Below, in pieces: positions 1 through 5,180 of a DNA stretch of 7,215 nucleotides. Every line of letters starts with the position of its first letter. Positions within the stretch are counted from its first letter, which is position 1. Position numbers and translations under genes: made by a program. Under the pieces are notes generated by a model. It worked only from the letters and a program-made list of their open reading frames with translations. It was not told the DNA's origin and searched no databases. Source of the DNA: Planctomycetota bacterium (GTDB taxonomy: Bacteria; Planctomycetota; Phycisphaerae; UBA1845); contig JADFIX010000175.1 of assembly GCA_022566435.1 (NCBI GenBank), positions 1-7,215 on the forward strand, read 5' to 3'.

Positions 1-226
1 ATCGCCAAGCTTGATGGCTCGGATTGGCCACCTGCAGCTCGATCTTCATCCGCGCCGCCAGGTCCGTGACCCAGCCCGCAGCCGGGCCGACGTCGATCAC
101 CACGCCATCGGGTTGATGCCGTCGGAATAGATCCTCCAGAATCGCCGGCTCCGTACGCGCCGTCTCGCTCTCGTAATCACACGCCACGCTCTTCATTTTT
201 CCAAGATCAATCGCTAGAATCTTCAT
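1..226 (-). CDS. IS110-family transposase, N-terminal part (runs off left edge)
   Basis: Seventy-five codons are visible from an ATG at 226-224; the rest lies beyond base 1. The protein begins MKILAIDLGK and continues through GVVIDVGPAAGW and ELQVANPSHQAW, the characteristic N-terminal blocks of IS110-type DEDD recombinases, which have a RuvC-like fold and move the element with a guide RNA. D7 in AIDLGK is the first catalytic acid. The second position, usually Glu in a VVIE motif, is Asp here (D45). The D7 to D45 spacing of 38 residues is short compared with 49 in IS621 (D11 to E60). The abrupt join YESET-ARTEPA suggests that roughly 8-10 residues are missing. The start is supported by AGGAG (complement of 235-239) eight bases upstream. 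Catalytic residues three and four and the C-terminal Tnp20 domain are outside the window, so activity cannot be judged. Family assignment is confident; the deletion is inferred from memory of relatives. Confidence 0.88.
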   Translation of the reverse strand, partial: MKILAIDLGKMKSVACDYESETARTEPAILEDLFRRHQPDGVVIDVGPAAGWVTDLAARMKIELQVANPSHQAWR

Positions 227-251
227 TGCCGGGTCTCCTATTAGAACACTT

Positions 252-319
252 GGGCGATCCACGCGATCAGCCCGTCGACACATGGGACAATCGATCCCGA
301 ACATGGGTCAAGGCGACCC
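252..319 (-). ncRNA. Hairpin cluster in the IS110 transposase leader; candidate bridge/seek RNA segment
   Basis: Three hairpins follow each other within 68 bases directly upstream of the transposase. The first has arms GGGCGATC (252-259) and GATC-A-GCCC (265-273), giving eight pairs around a CACGC loop with one bulged A. The second has arms GGGA (284-287) and TCCC (295-298). The third has arms GGGTC (305-309) and GACCC (315-319) around a five-base loop. IS110-group elements are known to encode a guide (bridge) RNA in the noncoding end upstream of the transposase, on the same strand. Position and strand fit, but the internal guide loops and the RNA ends were not identified. The hairpins could instead act on transposase translation. 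The full RNA, if real, would extend beyond these limits. Confidence 0.3.
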
Positions 320-369
320 GGCTTTCATAGTTTCTTTGGGGCGAAAAACGAACGCGACGAAGCGACTGA

Positions 370-465
370 GGGCGACCGAATTCGTGCAACCGAGTAGGAC
401 GCGCGAATGAGCACGAAGGGCGACCGAATTTGTGCAACCGAGGAGGGCGCGCGAATGGGCACGAA
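370..465. repeat. Two tandem 48-bp repeats with inverted arms
   Basis: Unit 1 is 370-417 and unit 2 is 418-465. They match at 44 of 48 positions. Both begin GGGCGACCGAATT and end GCACGAA, and a third copy begins with GGG and then stops. Inside unit 1, TTCGTGC (381-387) and GCACGAA (411-417) are perfect inverted arms. Unit 2 has TTTGTGC (429-435) against GCACGAA (459-465) with one change. The right arm of unit 1 can also pair with the left arm of unit 2 across an 11-base loop. The unit length is a multiple of three, so frames stay open through it and give spurious repeated peptides. It may be a dispersed intergenic repeat or part of the insertion sequence end. Confidence 0.85.
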
Positions 466-493
466 GGGGGAAACGGCTCTTCCTCTCCTCCAC

Positions 494-525
494 CGTCGCT
501 ACGTCGTTTCGTCGCTACGCCGCTT
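494..525. repeat. 16-bp tandem duplication
   Basis: CGTCGCTACGTCGTTT (494-509) is followed directly by CGTCGCTACGCCGCTT (510-525), with 14 of 16 bases identical. It lies in noncoding DNA between the 48-bp repeats and the promoter. No function is apparent; slipped-strand duplication is the simplest explanation. Confidence 0.7.
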
Positions 526-639
526 CTTCCCCCCAACCCAGGTCCGATATCTTGCAGAAACGCGTTCCTCCACCGCCCAAACACGTCAATTGATGTCGTT
601 TCGATCAATCAGGACTTTATGGAGCGGACGGATGTATCC

Positions 640-648
640 TGCTATAAT
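640..648 (+). promoter_or_regulatory. Extended -10 promoter for the dockerin protein gene
   Basis: TGCTATAAT is a perfect consensus sigma-70 type extended -10 element (TG at 640-641, TATAAT at 643-648). The -35 position (TGGAGC at 620-625 with a 17-base spacer) is poor, which is usual when the TG extension is present. Transcription would begin near 655, leaving a leader of about 100 bases before the GTG at 757. Planctomycete promoters are not well defined, so this is a consensus-based prediction. Confidence 0.5.
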
Positions 649-742
649 CAGTTGGTATCGAGTTCGGCGAGCAGCGGCCGGAGATTCCGGATCGGACTTA
701 GGCTGATCCGCAGGCGATGCCCGGAATCGTCGTGCCCGTCCG

Positions 743-747
743 AGGGG
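743..747 (+). promoter_or_regulatory. Ribosome binding site that supports the GTG start at 757
   Basis: AGGGG lies nine bases before the GTG at 757-759. It supports starting translation there, immediately before a signal peptide, rather than at in-frame ATGs farther upstream (430, 619), which would put over 40 non-signal residues in front. Confidence 0.5.
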
Positions 748-756
748 TGGAAGACC

Positions 757-3162
757 GTGACAAGACCGATCGCAATCAGCGCGCGTATACTCTGCGCCGT
801 CGGTGCGCTTCTGGCGATCCCATCCTCCGCAGCGCCCGTGGACGAGGGCCGATCGACGCCCGAAGAACTTCGGGTCGTCACCCATGGCCGACTGATATTA
901 GAATTCGACCCGACCGTGCTGGACACCCTGCAATGGCAGTTTGTCGCCAACAATCCCGAATGGACGGACGAGGCATTTCCCGAAGAAACCCGTATGGCGA
1001 TCTTTCCTATACGGGCGACGTCCACGCTTCAAGCCGTTACGCTTGATTCCAGCGATGCTGTGTCTTTCATCGGTCGCGTCGTCACGCGCGGGGCAATCGC
1101 TATCGACAACGCCGGATCACGCGTGGTCCTCGGGAATTTCGTGCTCGGACCGAACACTCGAGGCGACTGGCATCTGGTGAGCACGTTAGGCCAGGAGAGC
1201 CGCAAGGGCGTGAGGTTCGACATCGAGCAAGTCACCTTCGAATTGGGTATCGAGCCGCATGCACTCCGACTGACGGGCGACCTCATCCTGACGTCGGACA
1301 GCGCAAGCAGGCTGGGCATGCCGGAGTCGTTCGACATTTTCTTGGGAGTGATTCGCCTGGAGGCAAGACTCGATCCGCCGGCGGTGCCAAGCGAAAATGG
1401 TGCGTTCAGCGCTGCCAAAAATCGGGCGATTGCCGACGGTCCCCTCGAAGGCGCGAAGGGCGATCGGGACGACACGAACTCGGCGGCGCGTGGTGTGATC
1501 GGTCCGGACGTCATTGTGGGCGATGTTCAATCCGCCAAGCGATGGGCTCGGGTGGACGGGCTGACGGCCTATTCCATCGGCACGGTATCGTGCAACGTCG
1601 GTGACGAAGGGCTCGATTGGTTCGCCACCACGAGATTCCATCCGGTCATCGCCCAAAACATGTATCGCTTGAAAGAAGATCGCTTCGAGCAAATCGGTAT
1701 GAGCTGGGTCAAACATGGCTTCACCGCGGGCAACGGTACGATCTGTAGCGACGTGGAGGTGTGCGCGTTTGATCCGACCGGCCAGCACCTCGGCGTGGAT
1801 TGCTCCGACGTCTACGGTACTTCGCTCAATGGGTGGCAGGCCAATCTCGGACCGCGATACCAGGTCAACCCGACAACGGGCGGATTTGCTTTTCCCTGGA
1901 GCGCACCGCCTGTCGCACAAGACATTGATCGGCGGATACAAGTACGCGACGAGGATCTCGATCCCGATCTCAACGCCGGCGCGCTTTACTTCATCGAAGG
2001 ACACTACGTAACCGCGGACGACGCCGCGGATGGGAATCAAGACAACAACGCCTCCTACCGGCGGATCACGATCGTCGAACCGTTTGAAAACTTCTTCTCG
2101 CCGGTCATCGTATTCACGGAATCGACGGCTCGAACCAAACCCGCGATTCTCGCCTGGCAGGATCAAGACCCGAACGTCGAGGTCGTCCTTATCGACGTGC
2201 CGGACGACCGACGTTTCATTCTCGCCAGCAAAACGTCCGCGCAACCAGACGGCACGTGGCACTATGAGTACGCCATCCATAATCTGAACTCGAATCGATC
2301 GGGCCAATCGTTTAGCGTGCCTATTCCCGCGGGCGTGACGATCACGAACATCGGCTTTCACGACGTCGATTCCCATAGCGGTTCGCCGTTTTCCTCTGAC
2401 GACTGGACGTTCACGCTGGAAGACGGCGTGCTCACCTGGTCGACCGACACGGTGGACATGAATCCCACCGCCAATGCACTGCGTTGGGGCATGCTCTATA
2501 ACTTCCGATTCGACGCCGACACCGCGCCGCAGCCGGGGCAAGGCGCGCTCGGGCTGTTTCGCGACGGCGATCCGCCGTCGATGATCGTGGACATCCCCGT
2601 ACCGCGTCCACCCGTGACCCTCGTGGGCAGCGATCCGCCCGACGGGGCGATCGACGCCCGTCAACCGCACGAACTGAATCATCGCGGTGTCTTATTTGGT
2701 TGGCAGGACGTTCGAATTTCATACAGCGAGAGTGTCGCCGACATTGCGATCGAGGACATTATCATCGACCTGATCCCGGACTCCGTCCCATCACCGGAAG
2801 TTGTAAAACTGATTGATGATAACGGTAGCCTCCACGTGTTTCTGAACCGCCCGATTCCGCCAGGACATTGGACCTGTCTATCGCTCACCGGCACCGTCGG
2901 TCGCACTTGCCTCGGCTACCTTCCCGGCGACGCCAATGGCGACGGCTTAAGTACTGCGGGCGACGTGCTAACGCTGGTCGATGCGGTGAACGAAGTACCC
3001 GACCGCCAACTCCCCGAGTATTCGGCGGACATCGACCGATCGGGCGATGTCACCGGAAACGACGTGATGCGGTTGATCGACTTGCTGAACGGCGCCGCGT
3101 CGTTCGACACCTGGATCACACGCAGTTTGCCCGACACGAACTCGATCGCGCCCGGTCGGTAG
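757..3162 (+). CDS. Large exported protein with C-terminal dockerin-like domain
   Basis: The predicted protein has 801 residues. The frame is open back to 430, but GTG 757 is preferred because it gives a standard signal peptide: basic start (TRPIAISAR), hydrophobic core (ILCAVGALLAI), and likely cleavage after SSA near residue 25. Residues about 30-210 form a beta-rich segment of unknown role (VLGNFVLGP, RLTGDLILTSD). Residues about 249-605, from GPDVIVGDV through HPVIAQNMYRLK, GALYFIEGHYVTADDA and WHYEYAIHNLNS to LGLFRDGD, match a block I recall in many planctomycete secreted proteins of unknown function. Residues about 620-720 look Ig-like (SDPPDGAIDAR...ISYSESV). The end (724-785) is dockerin-like, with two calcium-loop motifs, GDANGDG (724-730) and DIDRSGD (758-764), each followed by a helix (VLTLVDAVN, VMRLIDLLNG). 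Dockerins bind cohesins in cellulosomes; in planctomycetes they often occur without cohesins, so a role in surface attachment or calcium-dependent stability is only inferred. No catalytic motif was seen. The gene has its own promoter and is convergent with the DUF481 gene. Confidence 0.88.
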   Translation: MTRPIAISARILCAVGALLAIPSSAAPVDEGRSTPEELRVVTHGRLILEFDPTVLDTLQWQFVANNPEWTDEAFPEETRMAIFPIRATSTLQAVTLDSSDAVSFIGRVVTRGAIAIDNAGSRVVLGNFVLGPNTRGDWHLVSTLGQESRKGVRFDIEQVTFELGIEPHALRLTGDLILTSDSASRLGMPESFDIFLGVIRLEARLDPPAVPSENGAFSAAKNRAIADGPLEGAKGDRDDTNSAARGVIGPDVIVGDVQSAKRWARVDGLTAYSIGTVSCNVGDEGLDWFATTRFHPVIAQNMYRLKEDRFEQIGMSWVKHGFTAGNGTICSDVEVCAFDPTGQHLGVDCSDVYGTSLNGWQANLGPRYQVNPTTGGFAFPWSAPPVAQDIDRRIQVRDEDLDPDLNAGALYFIEGHYVTADDAADGNQDNNASYRRITIVEPFENFFSPVIVFTESTARTKPAILAWQDQDPNVEVVLIDVPDDRRFILASKTSAQPDGTWHYEYAIHNLNSNRSGQSFSVPIPAGVTITNIGFHDVDSHSGSPFSSDDWTFTLEDGVLTWSTDTVDMNPTANALRWGMLYNFRFDADTAPQPGQGALGLFRDGDPPSMIVDIPVPRPPVTLVGSDPPDGAIDARQPHELNHRGVLFGWQDVRISYSESVADIAIEDIIIDLIPDSVPSPEVVKLIDDNGSLHVFLNRPIPPGHWTCLSLTGTVGRTCLGYLPGDANGDGLSTAGDVLTLVDAVNEVPDRQLPEYSADIDRSGDVTGNDVMRLIDLLNGAASFDTWITRSLPDTNSIAPGR

Positions 3163-3357
3163 AACGCTACGACACACGCCCGTTCGACGCGGGTGGCCGG
3201 GCTTAGAGGTGGCGATCCGAATGAGACTTTCGCCCGACCAGATCGACGAAACCGGTGCGTCCTGAGGGAGAGCAACGACAGTGGAATATCCGACCGTCGA
3301 CGTGCGTACGACGCAACGGAAATTGATCGGCAGGGTCTTGATCGGCGCGCGGACCGC
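3163..3357. other. Convergent intergenic gap
   Basis: These 195 bases separate the 3' ends of the dockerin protein gene and the DUF481 gene. The only terminator-like structure is a weak hairpin 14 bases after the first stop: CGCCCG (3177-3182), loop 3183-3189, CGGGTG (3190-3195), six pairs including one G-U, without a T-tract. On the other strand CGTCG/CGACG arms can form a five-pair stem. Neither is convincing; termination here may be factor-dependent. Confidence 0.4.
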
Positions 3358-4470
3358 TCAGTCTTGGGGGTCCTTCAACTCGAGCACGACGTTGGCATAA
3401 TATGTGGTATCGAGGCGTTCGAGCCCGGAAACCGGTCGTGAGTTGTACTTGTGCGACAGGCCGAGTTTCAACTTCACCCGGGGATCTTTGAATGGGAAAA
3501 CGAGCGCCGTGTCCGCGTTCAGGCGATAGTCGTCGAATTCTTCGAAATCCGGGCTGTATGTCGTCGATTGGGTAAACTGCACCCACGGGGCAAGGTCGAA
3601 ACGATAATCGAGACCGAGGTCGATCATCGCCTGGTCGTCTGTCCGCCCCGTGTCGTAGGCTTCATGCCGGTACCCCAACCCGAGTCGCGTCTTGAGTTCG
3701 TGCGCTTCCTTCTTGAGCCAGAAATAACCGACGCCCGCCGCCGCCGTGGCCCGGAGGTCGAGAGCCTCGAACTCGTCGAATTCCAACTCCATACGCGTGT
3801 ACCAATACCATCGATCCGTCATGGCATTCTCAAATTTCACGCCGCCGAGGTATTCGTTTACCGTTCGTACGTCGTCGTCGTCGCTATACCTGCCTTCGAG
3901 GTAAAAATGGAGCAAGTCTTTCTCTGTCTTCCGCTTGATGTCCAAGCGGCCACGGCCCACGAGTGTTTCCGTGTTACCCTCCCTGCTCGACCCGCCGGCT
4001 TCCAGCGTAGCCGTCCACACCGGCGTCAACGCCTTCCGCGTGGCATCGGTCTCGGCTTTGACGGCGACCACCTCCGGGCTGTCACCGCCGACCGGCCAGA
4101 TCGCGGCGATCTCCGAGGGTGTCACGGTCAAGTCACCCAGAGCCGAGTGGAGGACGGATGTGGAATGATCGGCGGAGACATCGATCGTCCCTACCAGGCG
4201 ATCGCCACTCTCAAACGCCACGGTCAACGGCTCGTCCACGGCGAACGCGGTGATCATGTCGGCGTCGATTTCCAATTTCCCGGCGATCTGGGTCACGATC
4301 ACGAGCTTTCCGCCGCTGAGCCGCTCGATCCGTCCCACGATTTTACTTCCGTCCGACGTGTATACCGCATCGCCCCTTACCATCGGCACCGGCGTAAGCG
4401 CCAGAAGGGCGAATACCACGCACCGTCTCGTGAAAATCGAACCAAGTAATCGTTGCCGCGGTTCCACCAT
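3358..4470 (-). CDS. DUF481 family outer-membrane beta-barrel protein
   Basis: The predicted protein has 370 residues. The start at 4470 gives a signal peptide: basic n-region (RQRLLGSIFTRR), hydrophobic CVVFALLALTPVPM, and cleavage near residues 33-35. GGAGG (complement of 4484-4488) lies 13 bases upstream, rather far. The frame is open to an ATG at 4557, which is less likely. Residues about 35-130 contain two similar small beta motifs (GSKIVGRIERLSGGKLVI, SGDRLVGTIDVS) like those often found before this barrel. Residues about 152-365 are the DUF481 (YdiY/salt-induced outer membrane protein-like) barrel, recognised by SREGNTET, KRKTEKD, WYWYTRMELEFDEFEALDLR, AAAGVGYFWLK, STTYSPDFEEFDDYRLNADT and a final aromatic/alternating strand (YYANVVLEL). 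Members are predicted outer-membrane proteins, some induced by salt; the transported substrate, if any, is unknown. The gene follows the small protein gene (4550-4780) by 79 bases on the same strand, so the two are probably one transcript. Confidence 0.9.
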   Translation of the reverse strand: MVEPRQRLLGSIFTRRCVVFALLALTPVPMVRGDAVYTSDGSKIVGRIERLSGGKLVIVTQIAGKLEIDADMITAFAVDEPLTVAFESGDRLVGTIDVSADHSTSVLHSALGDLTVTPSEIAAIWPVGGDSPEVVAVKAETDATRKALTPVWTATLEAGGSSREGNTETLVGRGRLDIKRKTEKDLLHFYLEGRYSDDDDVRTVNEYLGGVKFENAMTDRWYWYTRMELEFDEFEALDLRATAAAGVGYFWLKKEAHELKTRLGLGYRHEAYDTGRTDDQAMIDLGLDYRFDLAPWVQFTQSTTYSPDFEEFDDYRLNADTALVFPFKDPRVKLKLGLSHKYNSRPVSGLERLDTTYYANVVLELKDPQD

Positions 4471-4549
4471 GACGGTGGGAACGCCTCCGTGGACGTCGCG
4501 CCGGACCGGTTGGAAACAACCCGAGATTCGACGGTCGGATTCGGGGAGG

Positions 4550-4780
4550 CTATTCATCGCCCGACTCGATCACTTCATCAATGGCATTCGTCAACCATTG
4601 GTCGAGCGGCGTGATGATCGCGCCGCGAACCAAAATGGCAATCAGTTCGCCCGTGTCGAGCGTGGTGGTCGAAGTCGTCGTGATCTCTCCAAAATCGCAA
4701 GTACCGAACTGGCAAAGAGAGCCGCCTGCGACAACGAGCATCAAACGCAACTTGTACTTGACCCAAGTAGACCGTCTCAT
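4550..4780 (-). CDS. Small exported Thr-rich protein of unknown function
   Basis: The predicted protein has 76 residues. The ATG at 4780 is chosen over the ATG at 4789 because AAGG lies nine bases upstream of the former, while the latter overlaps that site. The N-terminus (MRRSTWVKYKLRL) is basic and is followed by a hydrophobic segment (MLVVAGGSL), so it is probably exported. Two cysteines follow (CQFGTC); neither sits in a canonical lipobox. Next comes a Thr-rich stretch (EITTTSTTTLDTGEL), then a predicted amphipathic C-terminal region (IAILVRGAIITPLDQWLTNAIDEVIE). I recall short secreted planctomycete proteins with a similar CDFGEITTT...LD pattern but know of no function. It lies 79 bases upstream of the DUF481 gene, and its end overlaps an alternative DUF481 start (ATGAATAG). 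It could be a partner or chaperone of the barrel, but this is speculation. Confidence 0.68.
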   Translation of the reverse strand: MRRSTWVKYKLRLMLVVAGGSLCQFGTCDFGEITTTSTTTLDTGELIAILVRGAIITPLDQWLTNAIDEVIESGDE

Positions 4781-4849
4781 AAAGTGCATCCTTCAAGGTA
4801 AACTCAGCAGCGCCCGCTGCATCTTCCGTACCGTTCACGCGCCATGCAC

Positions 4850-4878
4850 AACCTAGCACGGCTCACTCTCCGCGGCAA
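4850..4878 (-). promoter_or_regulatory. Candidate promoter for the small protein-DUF481 operon
   Basis: Read on the minus strand, TTGCCG (complement of 4873-4878) and TAGGTT (complement of 4850-4855) are separated by exactly 17 bases, and TGC directly precedes the -10 box. Each hexamer matches four of six sigma-70 consensus positions. A start near 4843 would give a leader of about 60 bases containing the GCAGC-GGGC-GCTGC hairpin (4807-4820). Prediction by consensus only. Confidence 0.35.
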
Positions 4879-5043
4879 CCTGTGATTTCTACGGTGTGGC
4901 GTGCGAAAAAGATACATCCTGCAACGGGCGGCAATTCTGCAAACGGCGGTAAGCCCGTTTCGTGAGCCGACCGTCGGACCGGTCTCGACAACCGGCGACG
5001 CGATAATTGTGCGAGCACACGACGCCTAAGAATCAAGCGCTAC

Positions 5044-5077
5044 GACTCCCACCGGTGGTGTCGAATAGAAGGGAGTC
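5044..5077. repeat. Inverted repeat enclosing a 10-bp palindrome
   Basis: GACTCCC (5044-5050) and GGGAGTC (5071-5077) are perfect seven-base inverted arms separated by 20 bases. The left arm overlaps a perfect palindrome CCACCGGTGG (5049-5058). It could be a protein binding site or a second 3' stem-loop of the gene ending at 5181. No T-tract follows on either strand. Confidence 0.5.
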
Positions 5078-5121
5078 CAGATTGTTGTCTGATTCGGAGT
5101 CGCCAAACGTGCAAGACAGCA

Positions 5122-5153
5122 GCGACGGGAAGCATAAAATGGCTCCCCGCCGC
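5122..5153 (-). terminator. Stem-loop downstream of the PPC-repeat protein gene
   Basis: In minus-strand RNA, GCGGCGGGGAGC pairs with GCUUCCCGUCGC, giving 12 pairs (two are G-U) around the eight-base loop CAUUUUAU. In plus-strand RNA the same two positions become A-C mismatches, so the structure is directional and fits a minus-strand transcript. It begins 27 bases after the stop codon at 5181-5183. No run of U follows, so it may be a 3' protective stem or a weak terminator rather than a classical intrinsic one. Confidence 0.5.
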
Positions 5154-5180
5154 AGGTCCTTCCTGATTAGACAAACTGGT

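Larger units (their letters stand above)
1..369 (-). mobile_element. IS110-type insertion sequence, one end; outer boundary not determined
   Basis: The transposase gene at 1-226 and its upstream noncoding leader belong to an insertion sequence. IS110 elements usually lack clear terminal inverted repeats and make no obvious target duplication, so the outer end cannot be read from sequence alone. In IS110-group elements the noncoding end upstream of the transposase is commonly around 200 bases. That would place the boundary somewhere near 370-450, just before or inside the 48-bp tandem repeats. The right limit given here (369, the base before those repeats) is a guess. Confidence 0.4.
227..756. 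other. Noncoding region between the transposase start and the dockerin protein start
   Basis: No credible protein gene is seen in these 530 bases. Contents from left to right are the transposase ribosome binding site (235-239), three consecutive hairpins (252-319), two 48-bp tandem repeats (370-465), a 16-bp tandem duplication (494-525), a short palindromic stretch around 586-610 (TCAATTGA and TTGAT/ATCAA arms), an extended -10 promoter (640-648), and the ribosome binding site of the next gene (743-747). Open frames through this region on both strands are Arg/Pro-rich and are best explained as translation of the repeats. Confidence 0.7.
4781..5180. other. Intergenic region between the small protein gene and the PPC-repeat protein gene
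   Basis: No credible gene is seen in these 400 bases. They contain a GCAGC/GCTGC hairpin in the small gene's leader (4807-4820), a candidate promoter (4850-4878), an AAACGG/CCGTTT hairpin (4941-4960, eight-base loop), a GACTCCC/GGGAGTC inverted repeat around a CCACCGGTGG palindrome (5044-5077), and the terminator-like stem at 5122-5153. Frames open on the plus strand from about 5007 continue antisense into the neighbouring gene and show no domain. Confidence 0.65.

Noticed and set aside
370..465. Tandem repeat considered as a CRISPR array
   Set aside because: The copies are directly adjacent with no unique spacers, there are only two, and no cas gene is present.
267..608. Minus-strand open frame with two 16-residue peptide repeats (FARPPRLHKFGRP / FARPTRLHEFGRP)
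   Set aside because: The peptide repeat is simply the translation of the 48-bp DNA repeat, which is divisible by three. The composition is basic and low-complexity, and no ribosome binding site or family was recognised.
1186..2682. Long minus-strand open frame (498 codons) inside the dockerin protein gene
   Set aside because: It is fully antisense to a gene with signal peptide and recognisable domains. Its translation is Arg/Val/His-rich with no motif, typical of a shadow frame in GC-rich DNA.
3451..4449. Plus-strand open frame (332 codons) opposite DUF481
   Set aside because: It is antisense to the clear DUF481 gene and shows no domain or signal sequence.
4471..4557. Longer DUF481 protein starting at 4557
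   Set aside because: The extra 29 residues would precede the signal peptide, and no good ribosome binding site is seen. The overlap with the small gene's stop keeps it as a minor alternative only.
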